Shown one piece after another: positions 1-10,560 of a DNA stretch of 64,000 nucleotides. The position numbers were made by a program, and so were the translations under genes. Position 1 is the stretch's first letter, and each line of letters opens with the position of its first letter. The stretch is taken from contig NC_083885.1 in the NCBI RefSeq assembly GCF_032452875.1, forward strand, positions 30,359,925 through 30,423,924, in the 5' to 3' direction. This DNA is from Bos javanicus. Taxonomy: Eukaryota; Chordata; Mammalia; Artiodactyla; Bovidae. The notes under the pieces were generated by a model, which had not been told where the DNA came from, did not search any database, and was given only the letters and a program-made list of their open reading frames with translations.

Positions 1-1270
1 TGGTCATTCCCGTAAATAGTAAACATTTTATATTTGATATAATATTGTTTAAAAAGGAGGAGGAGAGAGCTCAGTGATGAATGGTTGCATTTGAGTAGTT
101 TTTCTTTCCTGTAGAGGTTATTTCACCCGATAGGATATAGCCTTTTATGATATATTTGTATTGCTTCTTTGACATCATTTAGACTTTGCAAGTGTCAAGT
201 GTATTCTGAAGGAAAGCTCTATTAGCTCATAGACATACCCAGAGGTCATTGATAAATACTGAACATAACCATTTTTAGAAGAGTTGGCACAATAGTCTAT
301 GTTTTTATTCAAGGGCAATTGCAGAAATTTAGTTGATTTAACTACTCTTTGATGTCTTCTTTTTTCTTCCCAATGACCCTTAATAGATGATGTAAAAGTC
401 CTGTCAAACTTGTGGTTTGCAGAAAATAAGCTTCTGAAAGCACCTTCTAATGCAAGCTCCCATCACAAACATCTTTCCAGACTATAGGACCACGTGAGCT
501 TATGACCTCCTGCTTTATGTGAAACTAAATTCTCAGGAAGGCATCCATTCAACCTAACTTATTGATGGCATTCTATGTTCATTTAAGACCTCTCTGTTTT
601 TCCCTGACATGCCTACATTATTAGCACATAGGTGATACTCTGGAACTACTTCATTAACTTGAGGTTAGCCAACAGCCATTTCACTTGGCACTTAATGCAC
701 AAGAGAAACAGTTCCACTTCATTAAGAAACCTACACTTAACTGCTGTTAGACCATAATTGGTCCTAACTGACACTGAGATGTCTTGTTTGAGTCACCGGA
801 AATGTTCACTTGCATGAGAAGTACCAGGACGCAAACCTGATTCAATGCATTTAGGAAATGCAGAAAGGAAATGCATTTAAGATGTGCCATCTAAGAAGAA
901 CCCAAAGGATTAAGCCCCTCTTTTAAAAGAAAAGATTTATATAAAAGTAAGTTTCCCATAAATTGGAGTAAATAATATCAACTCAGTTGTATTCACAGAT
1001 TGGTGTATCCTATGATCCTATCCAGGCTGGGGTAGGTAGAGTGGGACAAGGATTCTAACCTTTCTCTAGTTTATCCCAGTGCTATAAGACATACATATTG
1101 AAACTACCAACTATTATATTTGAAGACCTAGCACATAAAGCACACAGCACAGAGGCTGACAATTCATCCTCTCTGGTGCCCAATGCGTCTGAGCTGATAA
1201 GACTAAGACAGAGTAGTTTGGAAACTTTTCTACGTATCCAGTAAGTATGGTATGAGTTTTAAAGTCAAAT
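1..1270. other. No gene seen; AT-rich single-copy-looking DNA
   Basis: No open frame of note and no repeat family I recognise. It ends at the target-site duplication of the first Bov-tA SINE. Confidence 0.5.
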
Positions 1271-1280
1271 ACACATAAGT

Positions 1281-1510
1281 GTGGGCTTCTCAGATGGCAG
1301 TAGTGGTAAAGAATCTGCCTGCCAATGCAGGAAACATAAGAGATGAGGGTTTGATCCCTGGGTTGGAAAGATCCCCTGGAGGAGGGCATGGCAACCCACT
1401 CCAGTATTCTCGCTTGGCAAATCCCATAAACAGAAGAGCCTGGTGGGTTACAGCCCATGGATCACAAGAGTCAGATAAGACTTATCAACTAAACCACCAC
1501 CACCACCACC
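1281..1510 (+). mobile_element. Bov-tA SINE with target-site duplication
   Basis: A tRNA-Glu-derived head (gtggtaaagaatctgcctgc and a B-box-like ggtttgatccc) is followed by the Bov-tA body (ggcatggcaacccactccag) and a BovB-like end. The element finishes in an ACC-repeat tail. A 10-bp direct repeat acacataagt lies at 1271-1280 and 1511-1520 and brackets it exactly. The open frame across it is the usual SINE read-through, not a gene. Confidence 0.93.
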
Positions 1511-1512
1511 AC
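1493..1512 (+). repeat. (ACC)n microsatellite, SINE tail
   Basis: Six or so ACC units form the 3' tail of the Bov-tA copy. In one frame they read as a histidine run, which has no biological meaning here. Confidence 0.9.
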
Positions 1513-1520
1513 ACATAAGT

Positions 1521-2447
1521 ATGAGTCTCAGCTCTACAGTTTCTGTTTCTGCACACAGCCTGTTCCTTTTAGCTAACCTGTTTCTAATTGGTGTTCTGAT
1601 TCCTTGCAATGACATTTTTGTCACTGTCAGTGCTAAACACAGAAGCTATGGCTCCGATGCAATTTGAAGGCACCACTGCAGCTGGGACCCATCAATGTTG
1701 TCACCACCACGGATGCCTGGGGTCACTGGGCACTGGTGTTAGTAAGAATGTCATCATTTAATTCCCGGAAGAAGTCATTGACTCTGTCCCACAGAGACGG
1801 TGTGTGCTTTTGCTGCTCAGAATGGTTAAAAATATGTTTTCTATTTGAGTTTCATCTTGTAAGAAACTAAGCATGAGGTCTCAAGAGAAGATATGGGAAG
1901 CAGAATGGTAGTTGTTATTTGCATGTAACTTCTCACCAAAACACCAACCTGGAATTAAGCTGAACCTGGAAGAAGAGAGAACTTAGATAAATCAAGGCAG
2001 TCTTGATTTGTCCTGAAAATTCTGTCTCCAACAACCTGTTCCAACCATCATCTCAACCTCAGACAAACCACATTAGGTTTTCAACAATGTAGTCTGTAGC
2101 AGTGGCCAGATATGAGGTGGATACACTCACAGGTATTCAGTCAACTGGACTAGATGATATTTTCTTATTTTTACAACCAAGGTTTAATCGGGACAAAGCT
2201 AAAGAATCTGTGAATTTATGGCTGAGGATCCAACACTATAGAAATTTGTCTCTAGGTCTATGAAGTATAAAATATAGAAGTTAGCTTAGTGATTCCTTAC
2301 AGGTTTTATGCTTATTGGACCAACTATGTATTTATGACTCAACTGTCAAATAATAAATCTATTTTTCTAATAGTACTGTCTCCCCCTTGACTAAAGAGAA
2401 AAATGGTTCATCTATGATTATTGATCTTTTGAGTAATGCATTGTGGA
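1521..2447. other. No gene seen
   Basis: Short chance frames only; no recognised repeat. Confidence 0.5.
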
Positions 2448-2471
2448 GTGTGTGTGTGTGTGTGTGTGTGT
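2448..2471 (+). repeat. (GT)12 microsatellite
   Basis: Uninterrupted GT dinucleotide run. Confidence 0.95.
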
Positions 2472-2599
2472 TTGAGGAAGAGACAGGAAAGAAAGGTAAA
2501 TTTTGAAAAGATTTCTTAAATATGGACTTTGAAGTTAGACCTGTTTTCACTGCATTATGAATATGGTAGGACATAGGTTTTAATATTTATAGAGAGAAG

Positions 2600-2804
2600 C
2601 CTAAAAACCTGCATTCTTGCCTAGGTATCTATCACCACCTAGCTCTATGATTTGGGGGAAATTATATTACATTTCCAAGCATCATCTGTAATACTGATAT
2701 AATAATCATACCTAGCTTATATGGTTATTATGAGATCAGAGGGTTAATCAAAATAAATCACTTAGCATCTAGCATTTACACATGCTCAATAAATAGTTGC
2801 CATG
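2600..2804 (+). mobile_element. MIR SINE relic
   Basis: Diverged but collinear with the MIR consensus: a gene-like tctatgatttgggggaaatta core, a 'catctgtaatactgatataataatcatacc' type stretch (seen in pieces, at about 2683-2713), and a 3' end with tgctcaataaatag at about 2783-2796. It is an ancient mammalian SINE and therefore degenerate. Confidence 0.75.
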
Positions 2805-4051
2805 GATGTCTCCACAGTTTCTTAAGAAAGACAGAAGAGCTGACTCTCTGCTGACTATCTGACCTTATTTTGTAATATCTATTTGGAGTTTCTTTTATGT
2901 TAAGCTGTACTGAACCAAACTTGAACATTATTATTTTTTTCCTTCTTGTCCAAACGCTGATGCTGAATTACCAAACCAGTACAATAAGTGCACATAAGAT
3001 ACCTGAAAGTAGATAAGAGAAGCATCCAGAGAGCTGACAGGAACTCATTAACCCATCATATCTTCTTCATGACTCTACTCATTAAACTGCAAGGCAACAA
3101 CACCAGGGAAGCATAGATCTCCCCAGAGAAAGTGTGGATCTCCATCCCAGGTCAGGAAAGAGATATAATCAGACGGAGAACCTGTTAGCGTATTTTTTTT
3201 TTCAAATTCTCTCTCTCAATTTTTTTTTTCTTTCTTTTTTTTTTTTTTTATTAGAGACACTCTAGCTCTGGTAAAATGACTATCCTAGGTGTGGCAGGAT
3301 TAGAAAACTCATCATAGAGCTTCTCTGTGCCCTACTAGATACCTGCAGGGGAAAGGACATAGAGAAAAAATTACATATGGGGAGTATAGATAAGACTATT
3401 ATGCTTTGACTTTGGGAAAATTAAAATCCAATCATAGCTAACAGATAATTATGGTACCATTAAGGTAATGAGTTAATTATTATATTAATTGGCAGGTTAA
3501 TAGAACTCCAATATGGATTTTAAAATCTGAATTTAAATAACAGGGAAATAACGTATTCTATTAAGTATTTCTTTCCAGAAAATATATCTTTACAAAAATG
3601 CAATTTTCTCCATGAATTCTTGATTGTATGTTTACTCCCCTTCAGCTAATACTTTTAAAAACACTTCCATGAGGAAGCGTAGCAGACACCAGTAATTTCT
3701 AATGATCACAGAACCTTTTTAAAGATTGACCATGATTTGAGACAGGATGCCAGGTTTGTTTTAACTTGATTTTTACTTATTAACAGAAATACTTTAAGCA
3801 CAGATGTCCTATTTCTCTTACTTAACATTTGTGGCCTTTTGCATTGCTTGGTTGAATCACCCTCAGTTCTGCATGAAGTCAGTTACTTTAATACTCATTC
3901 ATGCTTGTTCTCCTTTCAGCTGGCCTATGAGAAACTGTAACCTTGAATAAATAAATCTGGGGCTAACTCTGTGTTGGAAGACTGCATGATTATTAGAGAG
4001 ATTCATGGGCTTGTTGTTTCAAAGCCTAAATTTTCATGTAGTCTTCAGTTG
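2805..4051. other. No gene seen; T-rich tract inside
   Basis: Contains a pyrimidine/T-rich low-complexity block at about 3188-3251. Otherwise AT-rich with only short chance frames. Confidence 0.5.
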
Positions 4052-4060
4052 GAGAATTTT

Positions 4061-4252
4061 TTTTAAATGAACGAATTATTTTTTATTTTTGGCTGCACTG
4101 GGTCTTTGTAGCTGTCCTCCAGCTTTCTATAGTTGCAGCGAGCAGGGGCTTAGTTGCCCTGAAGCATCTGGGATCTTCCTGGACCAGGAATTGAACTTGC
4201 GTCCCCTGAATTGGCAAGCAGACTCATAACTACTGGGCCACCAGGGAAGTCC
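4061..4252 (-). mobile_element. CHR-type tRNA-derived SINE
   Basis: Read on the minus strand it starts ggacttccctggtggccc and ends in the 'gacccagtgcagccaaaa' type tail, the layout of cetartiodactyl CHR SINEs. Imperfect flanking repeats agaattttt (4052-4060) and agaatgttt (4253-4261) fit a decayed target-site duplication. Confidence 0.85.
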
Positions 4253-4409
4253 AGAATGTTTGAAAAGTATTCTAACTTTCTCAAATTTGTCCCCTCATAT
4301 ATATATATAATAATCTCTGATGCTGATGCCAACAGAAACTTTAACATCGTTATGACCATTCAGGGTCATAGATTCCTAAGAAGAAAAGATTTGGTTTGCT
4401 AAGTGAACC

Positions 4410-4425
4410 GATAGATAGATAGATA
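4410..4425 (+). repeat. (GATA)4 microsatellite
   Basis: Four GATA units. Confidence 0.9.
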
Positions 4426-4584
4426 AACAAAAATTTCCTTTCTGAATACAATTAGGAATAACAATAGACATATTCAAACTTGTTTTTTTAAAAGGGATTT
4501 TTTGAATAAGAAGGAAAAGAATTCTTACTGTAATATTCCTTTATCCTCTGTGATACAATAATATCTAGATAGCTAGCTAGTTGG

Positions 4585-4711
4585 AGAAGGAAATGGCAAC
4601 CCACTCCAGTGTTCTTTCCTGGAGAATCCCAGGGAAGGGGGAGCCTGGTAGGCTGCTGTCTCTGGGGTCGCACAGAGTCGGACACGACTGAAGCGACTTA
4701 GCAGCAGCAGC
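4585..4711 (+). mobile_element. Bov-A2-type SINE, single monomer
   Basis: One monomer (gagaaggaaatggcaaccca through gtcggacacgactgaagcg) ends in a (CAG)n tail. A perfect 14-bp target-site duplication agctagctagttgg lies at 4571-4584 and 4712-4725, so this copy inserted as a monomer or lost its first monomer before or during insertion. Confidence 0.92.
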
Positions 4712-4859
4712 AGCTAGCTAGTTGGTTTTTGTCCAGGGCCAGAATTACAAAATCTTTTGGGATTTCCTGTGTGATAGGATTGTTTTTGTTATTTTAACTT
4801 GGTGACTTCTGTCAGGGTCCCTGGAAAAGTTCAGGATGAGGGCTGGTTGACAAACAAAC

Positions 4860-5440
4860 AAGCAATTGAACTTTCAGTGTGAGGTATTGAGACTTGAGTT
4901 CAATCATGCGTCCAGTGATTTAATCAAGGATGTCTATGTAACAAACCACTGAGCAATGATGCTCAGGGATCTTCGTGGTTGGAGAAGATACTGACGTATA
5001 GGCATGGTGATGGTTGTGCACCCGGACTCCATGGGGACAGAAACCCCTGCAACAGGACATTTCCACGCTCTGTCATTCTGTGTATTTCTTTCTCTGGCTA
5101 TTCACTTGTATTCTTTATAATAAAGTGGTAGTCTTAAGCATAGCAGTCTCCTGAGATCTGTGACTTATTGTAACTAACTATCAAATCTGAAAGATTTACA
5201 GGAATCCCTGAATTTGTAGCTAAGCTGGGCAAGAGTGTAGGTGGCTTGGGGGTCACAGAAGAGTTAAAGTGGGTCTGTGAAATGGACACCTCCTTGTGAG
5301 ACGGAGTCCAGAACCTGTGAGGTCAGTGCTAATTATGTTTGGTTAGTGCCAGAATTGAATTATACTGTAGGACACCTAGTTGGTGTCAGAGCATTGGTGA
5401 TGCAATCACACTTCTATCATTTTCAGTTCATTCTTACTGA
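4860..5440 (+). mobile_element. Old LTR-like relic, family unresolved
   Basis: The stretch resembles a dispersed mammalian LTR. It has a polyadenylation signal (ttataataaag, about 5115-5125), then 'cctgagatctgtga' and a downstream block with agaattgaattatactgtag and ggacacctagttggtgtc. I recognise this as a recurrent genomic repeat but cannot name the family. No protein-coding retroviral segment accompanies it. Confidence 0.5.
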
Positions 5441-5752
5441 AGGAGAAGGGGAAAATCCTACATCACAGATCTTGGAAACCTCACCAAGTTCCACTATCAA
5501 TAAATGCACTAGTTCACAGAAATAGTGACTGTATCTCAATAAAGGGAAGGGTGAACTATTTGAAAACACTGATAGTTACCAGTTAAAGACATGCTGAATG
5601 GGTGGCTGTAATATTAACTTCAGAGCCTCACTGATTCCACTCCTCATTCATTCAAGTTTGGAGTTGGAAACAGGCCCCTAAATTCTAACAAAGCCAACTT
5701 CAGTAATTCTGACTTGACACATGGAAAGTACAGCCAGTATCTGCCACATATT
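5441..5752. other. No gene seen
   Basis: Short AT-rich spacer between the LTR-like relic and the next SINE. Confidence 0.5.
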
Positions 5753-5764
5753 AGATTCTTAAAT

Positions 5765-5894
5765 CAGAGAAGGCAATGGCAACCCACTCCAGTACTCTTG
5801 CCTGGAAAGTCCCATGGACAGAGGAGCCTGGTAGGCTGCAGTCCATGGGGTTGCACAGAGTCGAACACGACTGAAGTGACTTAGCAGCAGCCCC
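5765..5894 (+). mobile_element. Bov-A2-type SINE, single monomer
   Basis: Runs from agagaaggcaatggcaaccc to gactgaagtgacttagcagc. A perfect 12-bp target-site duplication agattcttaaat lies at 5753-5764 and 5895-5906. Confidence 0.92.
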
Positions 5895-5913
5895 AGATTC
5901 TTAAATGGTTTTT

Positions 5914-5943
5914 CTCTCTCTCTCTCTCTTTTTTTTTTTTTTT
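5914..5943 (+). repeat. (TC)n followed by T run
   Basis: CT dinucleotides run into about 14 T residues directly downstream of the SINE's duplication. Confidence 0.9.
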
Positions 5944-6009
5944 GTCTAGTTGTAATATTTGAATTTCTATTGTCTTGATGTTTTCCAGTGTTTTAAGAAT
6001 ACTATGTTT

Positions 6010-6166
6010 CAGGCAACTATATTCAGTGTCCTGCAACAATACATAATGGAAAAGAATATCAAAAAGAATGTGTGTGTGTGTGTGTGTTTATAATTGAGTC
6101 ACTTTGCTGAACAGCAGAAATAAACAGAAGGTTATAAACCAACTATACTTCAATTTAAAAAAAAGA
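6010..6166 (+). mobile_element. L1 3' UTR end (ruminant L1), with (GT)n
   Basis: Carries the L1 3' terminal landmarks: aactatattcagtgtcctg, ggaaaagaatatcaaaaaga, ttgagtcactttgctgaaca, accaactatacttcaat and an A-rich tail. A (GT)n run at 6069-6087 sits where L1 copies normally have a short TATA/TGTA stretch. The copy is heavily 5'-truncated. Confidence 0.85.
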
Positions 6167-7600
6167 AAATTGTGTTTGATATCACCAGGCGATCAATTCA
6201 TATTCTCAGCACTGAGAGGCACTATTCTTTGCCAACATTCTAATCCAGTCTTCAAAAGAGTGGAAGCCACTGAAAAAGCATTTATCACATCTTTTTCTCA
6301 TAGACCTTCATGTCCAACATCTGCTGAGCAATAGAGTTGCTGAGATATGGAACATTTCATTAGGTGACAAAAACTGAAATCTTTGTGATGACAGAAGAAT
6401 GCTTTCTTTCTTCAGAAGCTCATCAATTACAAATGTGCCTACCAAAGAAATACAAGCTTGAGTTGGAAGATATGCAAATATCACATAACAGACTCTTACT
6501 AGATGGGAGCAAAGTGGTTTTCTCAAAGTTCACTGACTCCTACCCAAAGTGTCCAGAGGAATTTCTGCAAAGGAAACTCATTGTCACAAAGAAGCAGAAG
6601 TCCGTCCAAGATCTTATAGGAGTTTCTTGGTGCAGCTTGTTCAGAAGAAATACTTTAAATATGAATCTTGAATCTATCACTAAACTGGGTGCTTTGTGAC
6701 AATTGGTTTTTGTGTTGTTAGTAGTTTTATGTGATGATATTATTTCAGAACTCAACAGTTAGGTTTTTAAAAATCATGCTAACTCAAGATCAAACACAAT
6801 AGATAGATTTAAAGCATTTTAAAATATTTTTATCATAATGTTTTAGAAATACTAGTTATTTCTCATTGTATGCCTAAATTGGTGACTTAACTTTTCAGTT
6901 TTACAAGGTAAAATTAGAGGAAAATAAGTGGTTACTCTGATGTTCACACCTGTATATACATAGCTGCAGGAAGAATTGAGAAAAGAGAGTGATGTGGGTG
7001 ACATGTACAATGCAGAGATATAGAACAAAGGCCGGTATCTCGTGGCCTGAAACTTTGTACATGACTCTTCCTGAAAAATAGCATCATTGCAAGATCAGAC
7101 ATATCTGTCTACTATCTCTTATTTGCACCCAAGAGATACTGTCATTGGTATATGACAAGAGGTTGACAGTAAGAAGGGAAATGTCATTCTGGAGCAGAGA
7201 GGTGTCCAGTACATCAGATCATGAACATTAAAATCCACAAGAAGGCATACAGGCATAAAATGTTCTTGCAATAGTCGGTCAACCCAGGCATAACTGGAAT
7301 ACCACCCTGCAGTGTTGATTTTTTGTAAAGTTGTGTTTTTTATCTCTATTGCCATAGTGAATTCCTCTCCAGAACTTTCTTTTAGTTCCAGTTTTTATCA
7401 GAGGAGAAGGAAATGTGAACTGCTTGGAGGTTACTTGAGAAATGTTTTATATAAATGTTGAACATTGTGAATTTTGTATCACTTTCAAGATCACCGCCCC
7501 TCCACTTTCTCTGACATCTTTCTGAGTAGTATCACCAATTTCCTCAGAATTTAGGATGCTCTGTGACTTCTCACACTGAATAAGCTACCGAAAATGGGCA
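6167..7600. other. No gene supported; one unassigned open frame
   Basis: A plus-strand frame of 111 codons (6364-6699) has mixed, protein-like composition, but there is no family resemblance, no splice context and no upstream extension that I can defend. I treat it as chance. Confidence 0.4.
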
Positions 7601-8674
7601 CCAAGAGGTTTGACAACCTTCCTGGAAGTCAGACCCACGGAAATAAATTGGAAGGCAGGCAATTCTTCTTTAAACTATTCCGCAAGCAGCAGCAGCAGTC
7701 AATTCTTTTTTTCTTCTTCTTCTTATTTTGCAGCATCTCCAAGAAACTTAAGAAAGAGAGGTGGCCTAAAGAACCCTCACTGCCACAGGCACCGAGAAAG
7801 AGACACAAAGATAATAGTTTCTGTCACAGAACAGAACAGTCTGTGATGGCTTTTCTGCGGGAGTTCTAAGACTGAGGCTAACACTCTGTGTGAGCTCTCT
7901 CCTTCCTCTGCCTCTGAGATGCAGAGAGGCTCATGAATACTTACTTCCAGCCACTGCCACAGCTGCCAGACTCCCCAGGGAGGAGGTGCCACATGTGTCT
8001 TCAGTGTACCCAGAGGGAACAGCAAAACAGGAGAGATGTCCTTGCCCCCGCTGGCCTTGGGACTCCAGGTGGCCCTCCGAGGCACACATGGTCAGCATCA
8101 GTGAGAGCAAGTGGATTCACCCACTCCTGGCTTCTGCTCTTGTTTCTATCATTGATTGTTTTTTTTAGTTGATTTTAATTTCTTCTTTCTGTCTATATTA
8201 TATTTTATTAATGTATTTAAATACACTTTTTAAAAAGCAGAGTTATTTCTAAGTAATTGTCTAAAAATAAAAGTAAACTCTAAAAATGCAAGTCCTGATG
8301 ATCAACTTCTCTATACCCGCACTCCATACTCCACTTAACAGACCACTCACTGCTGCATTTACCACTTATTTCTGGCTTTTAACTTTTCATGAGATGTGGC
8401 AACTGATCTGCATCTAAATTTTAGACCCTTGACTTACCTCCTAGAATGCAGTTATTTACTCAGAACTTGACCAGACAGAATACAGGCAGGTATCACTACT
8501 TTGGGAGAGATGGTCATGATCACATAACAAAGAAAAACACATACAGAATGATCTTTAATTAGAAACTATATACATCATAGCAGGTAGAAATCATGGCCTC
8601 AATCCAACTAATGGATTTATTTTATTCAGAGGATTGTATGTTCCTGTATTGGGGTTTGAAATAAAAAGACAATA
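7601..8674. other. No gene supported; GC-richer patch
   Basis: Overlapping open frames on both strands around 7600-8170 fall in a patch richer in GC than its surroundings (about 7880-8110). It includes a short (CAG) run and TTC repeats at about 7686-7730. I see no recognisable domain and no repeat family. Confidence 0.4.
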
Positions 8675-8790
8675 GGAAGGAAGGAAGGGGGAAGGCAGGG
8701 AGGAAGAAATGGAGGGAGGGAGAGAAGAAGGGGGTGGGGGCGGAAAGGTAAGGAGAAAAGGAGGAGAAACAGAGGAGAGAGGAAGGAGCA
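8675..8790 (+). repeat. Polypurine (GGAA/GAGG) tract
   Basis: About 115 nt almost entirely A and G on the plus strand, built of GGAA, GGGA and GGAG units with very few pyrimidine interruptions. Confidence 0.92.
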
Positions 8791-9887
8791 AAGTCAAAAG
8801 ATTAGGGACAGGATGAAGAATATGTGGACTAACAGCAATTTGATTTAATAAGACATGAGGTCCGATTGACTTCAAGGACAATCCTGTGAAGAAAGGTATA
8901 AGTTTTCTGATTCTTCCAACACAAGGAATAGCATCTTAAGACTGTTTATTAGTAGAAAAATTAGGGTTGCTACTTTGATGTTCCTAATCACAATTTAAGA
9001 TCAGTGGTTGAAAATTATAAGGATGCAATTTCCAGCACATTCTAAAAGAAGTTGTAATCTCATCCAAGAAAAAAAATTCAGCTGCTTGATATGATTAGGA
9101 GTGATCTGTCACTAGAACTATTCAAAGAACAGTTAAAAACACTCATGGATATATTAGGGTGTACTTGGAAACAAGAATGTAGTGGGGGTGTTCCATTCCA
9201 ATTTTAAGTAGAATTTCATTTTAAGACAAAATAATTCAGCATTTAAGAAATATGGAAAACAGTCATCTCAGTAAAATAATTTTAATTATTTTTTTAAAAA
9301 CTGGGAGTCCATGCACTTGTACTTGTAAAACAAGAGTTAGAAATTGCCTGACACTGGTGAATAAGTTCACTTTTCTACGTGGTTCTTTTTCATTTGTACC
9401 CAGAGCATGCCAGTATAATCAGAAGAATCTGAAACATGGAAAACCTAAAGGGATCATTGTTCTGAGAGACAACTGTATTGATGAAGGTGGCAGAGGAAGA
9501 CAGTGCCAAGAGAAATGAATTATGAAGAGAAAGATATTAAGAAGGGAGGAAAATGAGAGGGAGAGTAAATTAGAGCAAAGCTCTAAGTCCTGACCTTTCA
9601 CCCTGATCATAGCCCAACTAGTAGCTGCATAATTAACTGGGTCACTTAGCACCAATGTAGACACAGCAGTACAAAGGAAATGGCCTTCGTCCCCTCCCAT
9701 GCCCAAGTCAGAGAGTTGGTAACCCAAAGCGACAACATAACAGCTATGAATTTGGATATCATATGAATAGTCTCTAATTATGACAAAATAATTAATGTGT
9801 GTCTCAAGCTCTTTCCATTTGCCATCATTGGTATTGTGAAAAACAGAAAGCAGAAAATGCTCACTCCATGAACTTAAGAAGGCCAAT
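8791..9887. other. No gene supported
   Basis: A 183-codon minus-strand frame (9419-9970) begins inside the L1 3' UTR that follows and has no domain I recognise. It is most likely a chance frame. Confidence 0.5.
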
Positions 9888-10146
9888 GGGGAAAGATGAG
9901 GGGAAGGGATAGTTTGGGAGTTTGAGATCGACATATACACACTGCTATATTTAAAATAGAAAATCAACATGGACCTACTGTATAATATAGGAAACTCTGC
10001 TTAACATTATGTTGCAGTCTGGAGGGAAGGGGAGTTCTGGGAAGAATGGATACATGTATATGTATGGGTGAGTCCATTCACTGTTCACCTGAAACAAGTA
10101 CAACATTGTTAATCAGTTACACGCCAATAAAAAATTCTAAGTAAAA
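9888..10146 (+). mobile_element. L1 3' UTR end
   Basis: Shows gtttgagatcgacatataca, acatggacctactgtataat, ggaaactctgcttaac and a terminal caataaaaaattc, all in the order of ruminant L1 3' ends. The 5' side is truncated. Confidence 0.88.
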
Positions 10147-10170
10147 AAGAAAGAAAGAAAGAAAGAAAAG
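10147..10170 (+). repeat. (GAAA)n microsatellite, L1 tail
   Basis: Five to six GAAA units replace or extend the poly(A) tail of the L1 copy. Confidence 0.9.
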
Positions 10171-10560
10171 TTTCTCTCCAAAGTTATCTTGAGAATCCAG
10201 ATTTTCATAGGACTTTAGCAATGCAGTAGAAATAAAACGGATTTGGGATCCAAAGAGATATGATCAAAGCACAATTCTTCTAACCAAATCATTGTGTGAC
10301 AAAAAGTTCTTTTACCCATTTTAGCCATGATCTATTCATCTTCAAAATGGGCTAACAGCTTCTATAAGAGGAAATAGGGATGCATCTAGTTAGAGTGGGG
10401 CTAACTAGAACCCTCCCCAAAGGGAGAGAATTTGTGGGATTTGCTGCTTTCCAGAGGCATCTGACCTGAAACATTTCTGGCTCAGAAACATTTCAGTAGT
10501 GTCTCAGAGCAGGGGGGTTTAGTGTTTCTCGCTAAAGAAGAAATTAATATGTAGAACTGA
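10171..10560. other. No gene seen
   Basis: AT-rich spacer without recognised elements. Confidence 0.5.

Noticed and set aside
1279..1518. Frame ending in a histidine run, like a metal-binding tail
   Set aside because: It is a Bov-tA SINE read in one frame, and the histidines are its (ACC)n tail.
6364..6699. 111-codon plus-strand frame with protein-like composition
   Set aside because: No family resemblance, no splice signals that I could tie to it and no supporting neighbour.
9419..9970. 183-codon minus-strand open frame, the second longest in the window
   Set aside because: It begins in an L1 3' UTR read antisense, has no domain and no start context; chance frames of this size occur in 64 kb.
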